This document shows, in pieces, positions 1 to 8,007 of a stretch of DNA of 64,000 bases. Both the position numbers and the translations under genes were made by a program. The notes below the pieces were generated by a model, which ran no database searches, had not been told where the DNA came from, and was given only the letters and a program-made list of their open reading frames with translations. Within the stretch, counting starts at the first letter, position 1. Each line of letters starts with the position of its first letter. This DNA comes from Aquisalimonas sp. 2447 (GTDB taxonomy: Bacteria; Pseudomonadota; Gammaproteobacteria; Nitrococcales; Aquisalimonadaceae). The stretch lies in assembly GCF_012044895.1 (NCBI RefSeq), contig NZ_CP050695.1, positions 2,882,501 through 2,946,500 on the forward strand. The letters are read 5' to 3'.

Positions 1-147
1 AGCGCCGGTGACTTCCGCGGCCCCTCCACCGCGTGGATGCGGTACTACCTGATGGATGACGGCGACGCCGCCGCCATGTTCTTTGGCAACGACTGCGTCC
101 TCTGCGAGAGCGGCGACTGGGACGTGGATACCAGCGACATCAACTAA
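1..147 (+). CDS. C-terminal end of a secreted PETase-like alpha/beta hydrolase (5' partial)
   Basis: The window opens inside a reading frame that ends at a TAA at 145-147. The 48 visible residues are nearly the same as the last 48 of the complete gene at 528-1415. They share the SAGDFRGPSTAW and YYLMDDGDAAA stretches and the two C-terminal cysteines (DCVLCESGDWDV here, DCILCQSSDWEV there). The piece is therefore the tail of a tandem paralogue whose catalytic part lies upstream of the window. The two cysteines probably form the C-terminal disulfide seen in PETase-like enzymes (inference). A GC-rich hairpin terminator follows at once, as it also does for the second copy. Confidence 0.85.
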   Translation, partial: SAGDFRGPSTAWMRYYLMDDGDAAAMFFGNDCVLCESGDWDVDTSDIN

Positions 148-164
148 TGTGACGTCCTCCCATG

Positions 165-198
165 AAACCGGCGCCGGGAATCCCCGGCGCCGGTTTTC
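165..198 (+). terminator. Rho-independent terminator of the first hydrolase copy
   Basis: An inverted repeat (aaaccggcgccggg, then its complement cccggcgccggttt) with a short aatc-type loop starts 18 bases after the stop codon and runs into T residues. Its core is the same as in the terminator after the second copy. Confidence 0.8.
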
Positions 199-292
199 CT
201 TGTTCGTCTTTACCCGTCTCTACGCCTAGAGACACCTCCCCCTCATACGCTTGCGTTACCAGGCCGCCACGCAAATAGGTCACGATGCGAGT

Positions 293-321
293 TTGACAAA
301 TCTGGAATAGCAGTCTAAATA
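293..321 (+). promoter_or_regulatory. Possible sigma-70 promoter for the hydrolase gene
   Basis: A perfect -35 hexamer TTGACA (293-298) is followed after 17 bases by TAAATA (316-321), a weak -10. An alternative -10, TATAGT (320-325), fits the hexamer better but the spacing is too long. The transcript would have a leader of about 200 bases. Confidence 0.35.
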
Positions 322-527
322 TAGTCATACAAATGATACATAAACGGTTATCGTTTCTTTCTCACATCACTAAACGCGATTCGGTAGCTTGTACAATGGC
401 CGGCAACCACCGGTCGCCCCTCGCAGTATGGTCTGGCCGCACGCCGTGAGGCGGCCGATCTCCCCCGCGCCGCTGTGCGCAAGTTCACGGCAAACAACGA
501 AAGAAATAGCAAACGAGGAGTAGCGCT

Positions 528-1415
528 ATGCAAAAGGAAACCACGAGGGCAACAACAACCACCACCTGGTTGCTGGCCGCCGCCTTTGCCCTGGGCACCA
601 CCAGTGCCATGGCCTGGAACGGTAACGGAGGTGATGACCCGACCCCGCCCGGCAACGAAACCGGCACCGGCTTCCCGGGCGTCACCGACTTCGCCGATGA
701 CGGTCCCTATAGCACCAGCAGCACCAGTCTGGGCGGCGGCTGGTTCAGCAGCAGTTGCGATGTCCGCTATCCATCCGATATCGGTGGCACCGGCCTGGAG
801 CACCCCGTGATCATCTGGGGCAACGGCACCGGCTCCAGCCCCACCACCTACAGCGGTCTGCTCAACCACTGGGCCAGCCATGGCTTCGTGGTCGCGGCGG
901 CCGAGACGTCCAACGCCGGTACCGGCGAGGACATGCTGGAGTGCCTGGACGCCGTGGAAGAGGAGTTCGGCGGCAACGTCGACATGGACCGCGTCGGCGC
1001 ATCCGGCCACTCCCAGGGCGGCGGCGGCGCCATCATGGCCGGCCAGGACGAGCGGATCACGACCACCGCGCCGATGCAGCCCTATCAGTTGGGCCTGGGC
1101 CATGACACCAGTTCGCAGCGCAACCAGAACGGCCCGATGTTCCTGATGTCCGGCAGCAGTGATTCAATTGCCGGCACCACACTGAACCAGGGCCCGATCT
1201 TCAACCGGGCTAACGTGCCGGTATTCTGGGGCATCCTGCAGGGCGCCGGTCACTTCGAGCCGGTGGGCAGCGCCGGCGACTTCCGTGGCCCGTCCACCGC
1301 TTGGTTGCGCTACTACCTCATGGACGACGGCGACGCCGCTGCCACGTTCTTCGGCAGCGACTGCATCCTCTGCCAGAGCAGCGACTGGGAGGTCGAAACC
1401 AAGGACTTCAACTGA
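528..1415 (+). CDS. Secreted PETase-like alpha/beta hydrolase
   Basis: The product has 295 residues and a Sec signal peptide of about 29 residues ending AMA. The catalytic triad is visible: Ser162 in GHSQGGGG, Asp212 in SGSSDSI and His242 in GAGHFEP. The WASHGFVV segment, the QGGGG nucleophile elbow, SDSIAG and the AW-RYYLMDD stretch line up with Ideonella PETase and related polyester hydrolases (recalled family knowledge). Cys279 and Cys282 near the end may form a disulfide. The substrate cannot be told; polyester, lipid ester or another ester are all possible. A GAGGAG ribosome site precedes the ATG. It is a tandem duplicate of the partial gene at 1-147. The mature protein is acidic, as expected for a secreted enzyme of a halophile. 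Confidence 0.85.
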   Translation: MQKETTRATTTTTWLLAAAFALGTTSAMAWNGNGGDDPTPPGNETGTGFPGVTDFADDGPYSTSSTSLGGGWFSSSCDVRYPSDIGGTGLEHPVIIWGNGTGSSPTTYSGLLNHWASHGFVVAAAETSNAGTGEDMLECLDAVEEEFGGNVDMDRVGASGHSQGGGGAIMAGQDERITTTAPMQPYQLGLGHDTSSQRNQNGPMFLMSGSSDSIAGTTLNQGPIFNRANVPVFWGILQGAGHFEPVGSAGDFRGPSTAWLRYYLMDDGDAAATFFGSDCILCQSSDWEVETKDFN

Positions 1416-1431
1416 GGTAACACCGCTGTAA

Positions 1432-1465
1432 TCCGGCGCCGGGAGAGACCCGGCGCCGGTTTCTT
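1432..1465 (+). terminator. Rho-independent terminator of the second hydrolase copy
   Basis: A ccggcgccggg stem, an agaga-type loop and the complementary cccggcgccgg are followed by TTTCTT, about 17 bases after the stop codon. It is duplicated together with the gene. Confidence 0.8.
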
Positions 1466-1520
1466 CGCTCACGGGCGCAGCTTTACGCAATGGCGACGTG
1501 ACGTGCACACCGAATAGACT

Positions 1521-1610
1521 AGTGTCCTGTCCCCGAAGTGCGTTGCATTTTGAGCGCCTGTGCGGCCCAGAGGACAGGCAAAATACAGCGCACTTCGGGG
1601 ACAGAACACT
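1521..1610. repeat. 90-bp near-perfect palindrome, REP/REPIN- or MITE-like
   Basis: The left arm (1521-1551) and right arm (1580-1610) are inverted copies over 31 bases with three mismatches, and all three would be G-U pairs in RNA. A second 6-bp inverted repeat (gcctgt 1556-1561, acaggc 1574-1579) sits inside the 28-base loop, so the whole unit folds into one long hairpin. The arm begins agtgtcctgtccccgaagtg, like sequences I associate with REP elements mobilised by RAYT (IS200-like) transposases. No transposase is nearby. Sequences with a similar core occur singly at about 4908 and 50765. Confidence 0.7.
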
Positions 1611-1617
1611 CGCCTTC

Positions 1618-3195
1618 ATGCCGCCGATATCTACAGCCGCCATCCCCGCCCCGCTGCGCAGCGGGGGGCTTGCCCTGTGTTCCGGGATCCTGCTGGCACT
1701 TCCTTTCCTGCACCCCCAGTTGTTCCTGGCGGGCTGGGTCGCCTTTGTCCCCCTGTTATTCGCGCTGCGGGGGGCCACCATCGCGCGTGCCTGGCTTCTG
1801 GGCACGCTGACAGGTGTTGCGGCATGGGCCGCCGCCCATTACTGGATGCCGCAAATGGTGGCGAACTTCCTCGGCCATGGGCCAACGGCGAGCTTTGCTG
1901 CGGCCACCGTTTACTGGCTTTACGTCTCCCAGAGCATCGCCCTGGCAGCACTCCTGTTCCGTTGGCTCGAGCAACGCACCGGCTGGCCGGTTCTGCTGCT
2001 TTTCCCGGTGAGTTTCGTTTCCGTTTTCGCCCTTTTCCCGCTCCTTACACCGATAACGCTGGCCGCTGGACAGACGGGGTTCCTGCCCGGGATCCAGGGC
2101 TCCGATCTGGTGGGTGGCCACGGTGTGGACCTGATACTGACGGGGACGTCCGCATTATTGTTTCAGGGCCTTCGTGACGGCAGACGTTGCTGGTTACGTC
2201 CTGCCAGCGTGATTGCCACGACCGTGGTCGTTGCCTGGTTCGGCTACGGCACCGCGGCATTGCTCCAGTGGCAACCGGAAACAACCAACTGGAGCGAGCG
2301 CAGGATCGGTATCGTCCAGCCCAACGACCCGCCAAGCGCGTCCATCCCGCCGGTGGCCGACGGCTACACACGTCTGGCCCCACCGGAGATGGCCATGACC
2401 CGGGAACTCGCCGCCGAGGGGGCGGAGTTGGTGGTCTGGCCCGAAACCCGCTTCAAGGGCTACCACCGCTACCCCTCCGTGCAACAGGCCTACCGGCGTC
2501 AGGTGAGGGAACTGCAGACGCCATTGATCTTCCAGGACAACGAACGCACGGAAACCACCGAGTACAACGCCAGTGTCATCCTGGGAGCGGACGGCACCGA
2601 GACCGCCCGGTACCGCAAGATGCGCCGTATGCCCTTCGGCGAGTTCATCCCCTTGGTCGAGCGGATTCCCCTGCTTGAACGCCCGGCACGAGCCTATTTC
2701 GGTGATGCGGCCGGAGACCTCTCGCGTGGCGTCGAGCACGCCAGCGCGGTCATCGACGGCATACGGATCGTCCCCAAGATCTGTTTCGAGACGGCGATAG
2801 GCGCGCTGGTCGCGGACGCGGTCAATGAACACCCGGAAGGCACCGTGCTGGTGTTCCAGTCCATGAACAACTGGTTCGGCGAAACCCGGCAGCCGTATCA
2901 GCACGCGGCCCAGGCCGTCCTTCGCGGCATCGAGAACCGGGTGCCAGTGGTGCATGCCATGAACAACGGGCCATCGACCATCAGCGGTCCGGACGGCCGC
3001 ATCGTCGCCACCACCGACACCTTCACCCGCACCGCCACCATCCTGCAGCTGCCCCATGACCCGGCCAGCGGTGGCAGTATCTACAGTCGTTATCCGCGGG
3101 TGTTCCTCTTTACCTTGTACGGCGTGCAGGCCATTGTGATATTGGTGGCGCTCACCGCCGGCCGGCGGTATCGCGCCGCCGCAGCCGGGACTTGA
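1618..3195 (+). CDS. lnt: Apolipoprotein N-acyltransferase (Lnt) family membrane enzyme
   Basis: Read from the ATG at 1618, the protein has 525 residues. The frame is open further upstream, but that part is the palindrome at 1521-1610. The N-terminal half is a bundle of hydrophobic helices and the C-terminal half a nitrilase fold. The catalytic triad is complete and close to the E. coli positions: Glu276 (WPETRF), Lys334 (YRKMRRMPFGEF) and Cys389 (KICFETA). Members of this family transfer an acyl chain to the N-terminal cysteine of lipoproteins in the inner membrane. The gene lies alone, without the corC/ybeX or rRNA-processing neighbours often beside lnt, so it could be a second copy or a relative with another amine acceptor. 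Confidence 0.8.
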   Translation: MPPISTAAIPAPLRSGGLALCSGILLALPFLHPQLFLAGWVAFVPLLFALRGATIARAWLLGTLTGVAAWAAAHYWMPQMVANFLGHGPTASFAAATVYWLYVSQSIALAALLFRWLEQRTGWPVLLLFPVSFVSVFALFPLLTPITLAAGQTGFLPGIQGSDLVGGHGVDLILTGTSALLFQGLRDGRRCWLRPASVIATTVVVAWFGYGTAALLQWQPETTNWSERRIGIVQPNDPPSASIPPVADGYTRLAPPEMAMTRELAAEGAELVVWPETRFKGYHRYPSVQQAYRRQVRELQTPLIFQDNERTETTEYNASVILGADGTETARYRKMRRMPFGEFIPLVERIPLLERPARAYFGDAAGDLSRGVEHASAVIDGIRIVPKICFETAIGALVADAVNEHPEGTVLVFQSMNNWFGETRQPYQHAAQAVLRGIENRVPVVHAMNNGPSTISGPDGRIVATTDTFTRTATILQLPHDPASGGSIYSRYPRVFLFTLYGVQAIVILVALTAGRRYRAAAAGT

Positions 3196-3259
3196 CTCGG
3201 CCTCACCGTGCATGGACCCCGGTTGCGACCCGAACATCACAACAACGGGGGGGGACGAT

Positions 3260-4102
3260 ATGCAACGCGTCTGGGTCATCACCGGCGCCTCGAGCGGGTT
3301 CGGCCGCGCACTGGCAGAGGCGGTTCTGCGGGGTGGAGACGCCACGGTGCTCACGGCACGGCAGCAGGAGGCAGTGCAGGATCTTGCCCAGCGCTATCCG
3401 GGCCAGGTCGCCACACTTGCGCTGGACCTCACCGATACGGAAGGGACGGCGGCTGCCGCCGCTGCCACCGCCGAACGCGCCTTCGGCCAGGTGGACGTGC
3501 TGGTGAACAACGCCGGCTTCGGCCTCATCGGTGCCGTGGAGGAAATGACGCCCGCCGAGTACCGCCCCATGCTGGAGGCCAACTTCTTCGGCACCGTGGA
3601 GTTCACCCGCGCCCTGCTGCCGGGCATGCGCCGGCGCCGCAGCGGCCGCATCGTGAATATCTCCTCCGTGGCCGGCATGACGGCGCGGCCCGGTTACGGC
3701 TTCTACGCGGCATCCAAGTTCGCCCTGGAGGGGCTGTCCGAAGCGCTGGCCGGAGAGCTCGAACCACTGGGCATCCATGTCACCCTCATCGAGCCGGGCC
3801 CGTTCCGGACCGAGTTCACCGGGCGCTCACTGCGCCTGGCGGAGCACGTGATCGAAGATTACGCCACCACCAGTGGTGCGAGTCGCGAGACGGTCACCAA
3901 CCGCCATGGCAACCAGCCCGGCGATCCGCAACGCGCAGCCGAAGTCATCCTCGAAGCGGTGGCCATGGACAACCCGCCCATGCGCATTCCGCTGGGACGC
4001 TACGCCTACGGGCGCATCCGCGAGAAACTCGCCGCCGTGACCGCCGACATCGACGCCTGGGAATCCCGCGCCGGCGCGCCCACGGAGTTCCCGGAGGCGT
4101 AA
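3260..4102 (+). CDS. Short-chain dehydrogenase/reductase (SDR)
   Basis: A classical SDR of 280 residues. It has the cofactor motif TGASSGFG (8-15), NNAG (83-86), an active-site serine in NISSVAG, and Tyr149-x-x-x-Lys153 (YAASK). The start at 3260 follows a G-rich ribosome site; the frame extends upstream to 3212 but lacks conserved residues there. The order of motifs and the long C-terminal tail resemble proteins annotated as oxidoreductases or retinol dehydrogenase-like SDRs. The substrate is unknown. It ends 13 bases from the convergent transglutaminase-like gene. Confidence 0.85.
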   Translation: MQRVWVITGASSGFGRALAEAVLRGGDATVLTARQQEAVQDLAQRYPGQVATLALDLTDTEGTAAAAAATAERAFGQVDVLVNNAGFGLIGAVEEMTPAEYRPMLEANFFGTVEFTRALLPGMRRRRSGRIVNISSVAGMTARPGYGFYAASKFALEGLSEALAGELEPLGIHVTLIEPGPFRTEFTGRSLRLAEHVIEDYATTSGASRETVTNRHGNQPGDPQRAAEVILEAVAMDNPPMRIPLGRYAYGRIREKLAAVTADIDAWESRAGAPTEFPEA

Positions 4103-4114
4103 ACGGGCCCGGCT

Positions 4115-4900
4115 TCAGTTCAAGGGACGGACGGTGATGCGCATGTGCTCTGGGATGACCGGGGGACCGAACTGGTTGTAGACCGGGACGTCCGCCGCAT
4201 CCCTGCCCTGGGCCAGGACCACCCGGGCATTGTTCTTCTGGGGCTGGGTCGGGTCGAAGGTGTACCAGCGTCCACCGACCCAGGCCTCGAACCAGGCATG
4301 CAGGTCCATGGGCTCCAGATCCTGGACGTAGCCGGCAATCATTCTGGCCGGAATATTGATGGCCCGGCACAGGGCGATGGCGAGGTGCGTGAGGTCACGG
4401 CAGACACCGTTCCCCCGCGCTCGCACTTCCGTGGCGGACACCGGCGCCGGATCGGAATCCGACCGGTAGCGTATGTGCTGATTCACCCAGCGGGAAATGG
4501 CGGCCACCTGGTCGTAGCCGGGACGCTCGCCACCGACCAGCTCGGTGGCCATGGCACCCAGGCGGTCGGACTCGCAGAAACGGCTGGGCAGCAGGTAGGC
4601 GAGCACCGAATCGGGTAGTTGCGGCACCGGCACGAAAGGCGCACCCGCCGCAACATCCACGCTGGGGACAGTACGCACCCGGGCATGGGTTTCAATCCGG
4701 AAGGCACCGACAGGCGCCACCAGCCGCTGGCAGAGATTGCCGAAGCCGTCCACGTACTCGTCCACCGGCACGTGGGGGTCCAGGACGTAGCGCTCTTCCT
4801 CCACCCACTGCGATACCCCGCTGCGCGGGCGCAACAGCAGAATCAACGGCGTCTGCTGGGGGCAATGCATGCGGATGGAGCAACCCACTTCAAGTCGCAT
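4115..4900 (-). CDS. Transglutaminase-like cysteine protease family protein
   Basis: A cytoplasmic-looking protein of 261 residues with the transglutaminase-like core: Cys167 (GVCRDLTHLA), His201 (DLHAWFEAW) and Asp216 (YTFDPT) form the expected triad. The N-terminal 80 residues match the beta-rich domain that precedes this core in bacterial members. The family includes proteases and amidases, sometimes linked to peptide or proteasome-like systems, but nothing nearby fixes the role. It is divergent from the acyl-CoA dehydrogenase gene, with 179 bases between the start codons. Confidence 0.82.
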   Translation of the reverse strand: MRLEVGCSIRMHCPQQTPLILLLRPRSGVSQWVEEERYVLDPHVPVDEYVDGFGNLCQRLVAPVGAFRIETHARVRTVPSVDVAAGAPFVPVPQLPDSVLAYLLPSRFCESDRLGAMATELVGGERPGYDQVAAISRWVNQHIRYRSDSDPAPVSATEVRARGNGVCRDLTHLAIALCRAINIPARMIAGYVQDLEPMDLHAWFEAWVGGRWYTFDPTQPQKNNARVVLAQGRDAADVPVYNQFGPPVIPEHMRITVRPLN

Positions 4901-4907
4901 TATCTAT

Positions 4908-4942
4908 GTGTCCTGTACCTAGGTTCAGTGCGCTGCAATTGA
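4908..4942. repeat. Possible degenerate single arm of the REP-like sequence
   Basis: The stretch gtgtcctgt, then a diverged centre, then cagtgcgctgcaatt resembles the left arm of the palindrome at 1521-1551. Only one arm is present and the middle differs, so this may be chance. Confidence 0.25.
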
Positions 4943-5079
4943 GCAAGGGAGCACCGGCGACACGCCAGTATGGACGCAGGGTAGCGCGTTCACTTGATCT
5001 GGGTCATCGCCCGGCTGTGCCGTCGCCGGCACGCTGCCTGAATACCACCAACCTTTCCGGACATAACCAGGGAGGCAGC

Positions 5080-6357
5080 ATGGATTTTGCGCACAGCGAG
5101 CGCAGCAGCGCCATCCGTGAACAGGTCTTTCAGTTCATGGAGCAATACGTACTGCCATACAACACACAGTGGCATGCACAAGTCGCCCGCGGCGAATACC
5201 CCGTGGAACTGGTGAACGACATCAAGGCCCTGGCCCGCTGGGACGGCCTGTGGAACCTGTTCCTCCCCGGCCTGCGCGAGGACGAGCCCGGCACCGCCCT
5301 GAGCACCCTGGACTACGCCCCGGTGGCAGAGACCATGGGGCGGGTCCACTGGTCATCGGAGGTGTTCAACTGCTCGGCGCCGGACACCGGCAACATGGAA
5401 CTGCTGCACCTCTTTGCGTCACCCGCCCAGTACCGTAACTGGCTGAAGCCGCTCCTGGAGGGGGAGATCCGCTCCTGTTTCGCCATGAGCGAACCGGACG
5501 TGGCCTCGTCGGACGCCACCAACATCCAGACGTCCATTCGCCGCGACGGCGACGAATACGTCATCAACGGCCGTAAGTGGTTCATCACCGGCGCCAATCA
5601 CCCCAACTGCCGCCTGGCCATCGTGCTGGGCGTCTCCGACGAAGACGCCGGGGCGGAGCGCCATCAGCGGCACAGCATGGTGCTGGTACCCATGGACGCA
5701 CCGGGGCTCGAGATCGCCCGCAACATCCCGATCATGCACTACCACTCCCCCGAGGGCCACTGCGAACTGGTGTTCCGCAACGTGCGGGTGCCCGCGGCCA
5801 ATCTGCTCGGCGAGGAAGGGCACGGTTTCGCCATGGCGCAGGCCCGCCTGGGGCCGGGTCGCATCCATCACTGCATGCGCTCCATCGGTCAGTGCGAGGT
5901 GGCGCTTGAGCTCATGCGGGAGCGCGCGCTGGAACGGCGCAGCTTCGGCAAGCATCTGTCGGAACAGGCGAATATCAACGAATGGATCGCCCACTCGCGC
6001 CTGGAGATCGATCAGGCACGGCTGCTGGTGCTGCAGGCGGCCTGGCAGATCGATCAGCACGGGGCACGGGCCGCGCATACGGCGGTGTCCGCCATCAAGG
6101 TGGTGGTCGCGCAACTGCAGACACGGGTTCTGGACCGGGCCATCCAGGTATTCGGCGCCATGGGCCTGACACCGGACACGCCGCTGAGCTACCTGTGGAC
6201 CTGGGGGCGCGCCATGCGCTTTCTCGATGGCCCCGACGAGGTGCATCTGCGCACGGTGGCCCGGGCAGAACTGCAACGGGCCAGGGAGACCCGGGGCGCC
6301 ATCGCGCCCTATTTCACCCTGACGGAGGATCGGGGAGGATCTTCCCCGGATTCATGA
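5080..6357 (+). CDS. Acyl-CoA dehydrogenase family protein
   Basis: A flavoprotein of 425 residues in the acyl-CoA dehydrogenase superfamily. It would oxidise an acyl-CoA at C2-C3 and pass electrons to electron-transfer flavoprotein. Signature stretches include CFAMSEPDVASSDATN (FAD/substrate region), KWFITGA and the C-terminal QVFGAMGLTPDTP. It is longer than typical short-chain members (about 380) and resembles the ACAD10/11-like group. The start at 5080 has a strong GGGAGG ribosome site; an upstream extension to 4906 is not supported. Its 3' end overlaps the convergent FAD-oxidase gene by 44 bases. Confidence 0.85.
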   Translation: MDFAHSERSSAIREQVFQFMEQYVLPYNTQWHAQVARGEYPVELVNDIKALARWDGLWNLFLPGLREDEPGTALSTLDYAPVAETMGRVHWSSEVFNCSAPDTGNMELLHLFASPAQYRNWLKPLLEGEIRSCFAMSEPDVASSDATNIQTSIRRDGDEYVINGRKWFITGANHPNCRLAIVLGVSDEDAGAERHQRHSMVLVPMDAPGLEIARNIPIMHYHSPEGHCELVFRNVRVPAANLLGEEGHGFAMAQARLGPGRIHHCMRSIGQCEVALELMRERALERRSFGKHLSEQANINEWIAHSRLEIDQARLLVLQAAWQIDQHGARAAHTAVSAIKVVVAQLQTRVLDRAIQVFGAMGLTPDTPLSYLWTWGRAMRFLDGPDEVHLRTVARAELQRARETRGAIAPYFTLTEDRGGSSPDS

Positions 6358-7702
6358 TGCCCTGGGGGTCCAGGGCATTCTTGACGGCACGCATGACTTC
6401 CACGGCGTCGCCATGCTCGTGGGCCAGAAAGCCCCGCTTGCCCAGTCCCACGCCGTGCTCACCGGTGCAGGTGCCGTCCAGGGCCAGGGCCTGTTCCACC
6501 AGGCGCTGGTTGAATGCCTTGGCGGCCGCGTGCTCCTCCTCGCTGTCCGGATCGCAGAGCAGGATCACGTGGAAATTGCCGTCGCCCACATGGCCAACGA
6601 TCGTCCCTGGAACGGGCATGGCAACCAGATCCTCCTGGGCACGAGCGATACAGCCCGCGAGGGCCGATACCGGCACGCACACATCGGTGATCACCGGGAG
6701 GGACCCGGGCCGCAGCTGCATGGCCGCCGGGAAGGCATCGTGGCGCGCCTGCCACAGGCGATTGCGTTCCTCCTCCCGGGTGGACCACTGGAATGCGGTG
6801 CCGCCATGCTCAGCGGCAATGGCCTGGGTAGTCTCCGCCTGCTCGGCGACACCCGCCGGCGAGCCGTGGAACTCCAGGAACAGGTGCGGCGCCTCGGCGT
6901 GATCCAGCCCGGCGTAGGCATTGATGGCCCGCATCTGCAGTTCGTCCAGCAGTTCCACTCGGGCCACCGGCACACCGCTCTGAATGGTCACGCTGGCCGC
7001 CTGCACCGCCGCATCCACGGATGGAAACGCGCACACCGCCGCGCTCACTGCCTCCGGCAGCCCGTGCAGGCGCAGGGTGATGTCGGTGATCACGCCCAGG
7101 GTTCCCTCGGCGCCGATGAGCAGGTGGGCCAGGTCATACCCGGCGGAGGACTTACGGGCACGACGGCCGGTCTCGATGATGCGCCCGTCCGGCAGCACCG
7201 CCGTGAGCGAGAGCACGTTGTGGGCCATGGTGCCGTAACGCACGGCGTTGGTGCCCGACGCCCGCGTGGCGGCCATGCCGCCGATGGAGGCATCCGCGCC
7301 CGGATCCACGGGGAAGAACAGTCCGGTATCACGCAAATGGCGGTTGAGTTGCTTGCGGGTGACCCCGGCCTGGACGGTGCAGTCCATGTCTTCGGGGCTG
7401 ACCCGGAGCACCTGATCCATACCCGCGAGGTCGATGACCACACCACCCCGGACCGCCTGCACGTGTCCTTCCACCGCGGTACCGGTACCGTACGGGATCA
7501 CGGGCACACCATGGCGGGCGCAGAGAGTAACGGCCGTAGCCACCTGTGCACGGTCCTGCGCGAAGACCACTGCGTCAGGCGGCATGACCGGCCAGCCGGA
7601 TTCGTCATGGCCGTGCTGCTCCCGCACCGCTGCCGCGGTGGACACGTACTCACCCAGTTCCCGTCGCAGGTCATCCAGGGCCGCATCCGCTCCGGTAGCC
7701 AT
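6314..7702 (-). CDS. FAD-linked 2-hydroxyacid (D-lactate/glycolate-type) dehydrogenase
   Basis: A protein of 462 residues from the VAO/PCMH flavoprotein family. The FAD-binding motif PYGTGTAVEGH (70-80) lies in the N-terminal domain. The C-terminal cap carries GHVGDGNFH and GEHGVG, typical of D-lactate dehydrogenase (cytochrome) and GlcD. It would oxidise a 2-hydroxyacid such as D-lactate and pass electrons to cytochrome c or quinone. There is no GlcE or GlcF partner here, which favours a single-subunit LDHD-like enzyme. Its start overlaps the stop of the DUF1330 gene by one base, so it is probably the last gene of a four-gene operon. Confidence 0.85.
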   Translation of the reverse strand: MATGADAALDDLRRELGEYVSTAAAVREQHGHDESGWPVMPPDAVVFAQDRAQVATAVTLCARHGVPVIPYGTGTAVEGHVQAVRGGVVIDLAGMDQVLRVSPEDMDCTVQAGVTRKQLNRHLRDTGLFFPVDPGADASIGGMAATRASGTNAVRYGTMAHNVLSLTAVLPDGRIIETGRRARKSSAGYDLAHLLIGAEGTLGVITDITLRLHGLPEAVSAAVCAFPSVDAAVQAASVTIQSGVPVARVELLDELQMRAINAYAGLDHAEAPHLFLEFHGSPAGVAEQAETTQAIAAEHGGTAFQWSTREEERNRLWQARHDAFPAAMQLRPGSLPVITDVCVPVSALAGCIARAQEDLVAMPVPGTIVGHVGDGNFHVILLCDPDSEEEHAAAKAFNQRLVEQALALDGTCTGEHGVGLGKRGFLAHEHGDAVEVMRAVKNALDPQGIMNPGKILPDPPSG

Positions 7703-8007
7703 CAGTCGGCTCCACTGCTCTCGTCGCCATCGAACCGTAACAGAGTGACATCGGCCGCACGATCACGCAGCGGCAGCAGCGCCTGGTAGGCCGCGGAGTC
7801 GTGCCAGCCACGCGCCTCCCGCGCCGTGGGGAACTTCAGTGCCACCACCGCCCGGTGTGGATGGTCTCCGGCCAGCACCTCTGCCAGATGCCCGCGGAAC
7901 AGCAGTTCGCCGAACCAGGGTGCCAGGGTATCGGGCACCCGGGCGCGATACGCGGCCCAGGCCTCCTGGTCGCGTACGGTCACGTGGCCAATGACATAGG
8001 CGCTCAT
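7702..8007 (-). CDS. DUF1330 family protein
   Basis: A protein of 101 residues with the DUF1330 ferredoxin-like pattern: MSAYVIGHVTVRD at the start, a central RGHLAEVLAG, then RAVVALKFPTAREARGWHDSAAYQALLPLRDRAA. The family is small and dimeric with no settled activity. The start codon overlaps the end of the TelA-like gene (ATGA), so the two are translationally coupled. Confidence 0.85.
   Translation of the reverse strand: MSAYVIGHVTVRDQEAWAAYRARVPDTLAPWFGELLFRGHLAEVLAGDHPHRAVVALKFPTAREARGWHDSAAYQALLPLRDRAADVTLLRFDGDESSGAD

Larger units (their letters stand above)
148..527. other. Long AT-richer intergenic region before the hydrolase gene
   Basis: This 380-base gap holds the terminator of the upstream copy and then a relatively AT-rich block (about 285-360) that looks like a promoter region. 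I see no convincing gene: the open frames across it on the minus strand run antisense into the hydrolase gene and have no family features. Confidence 0.6.

Noticed and set aside
348-1103. 251-residue minus-strand frame over the hydrolase gene
   Set aside because: Antisense to the PETase-like gene; Gly/Ala/Val-rich with no family pattern.
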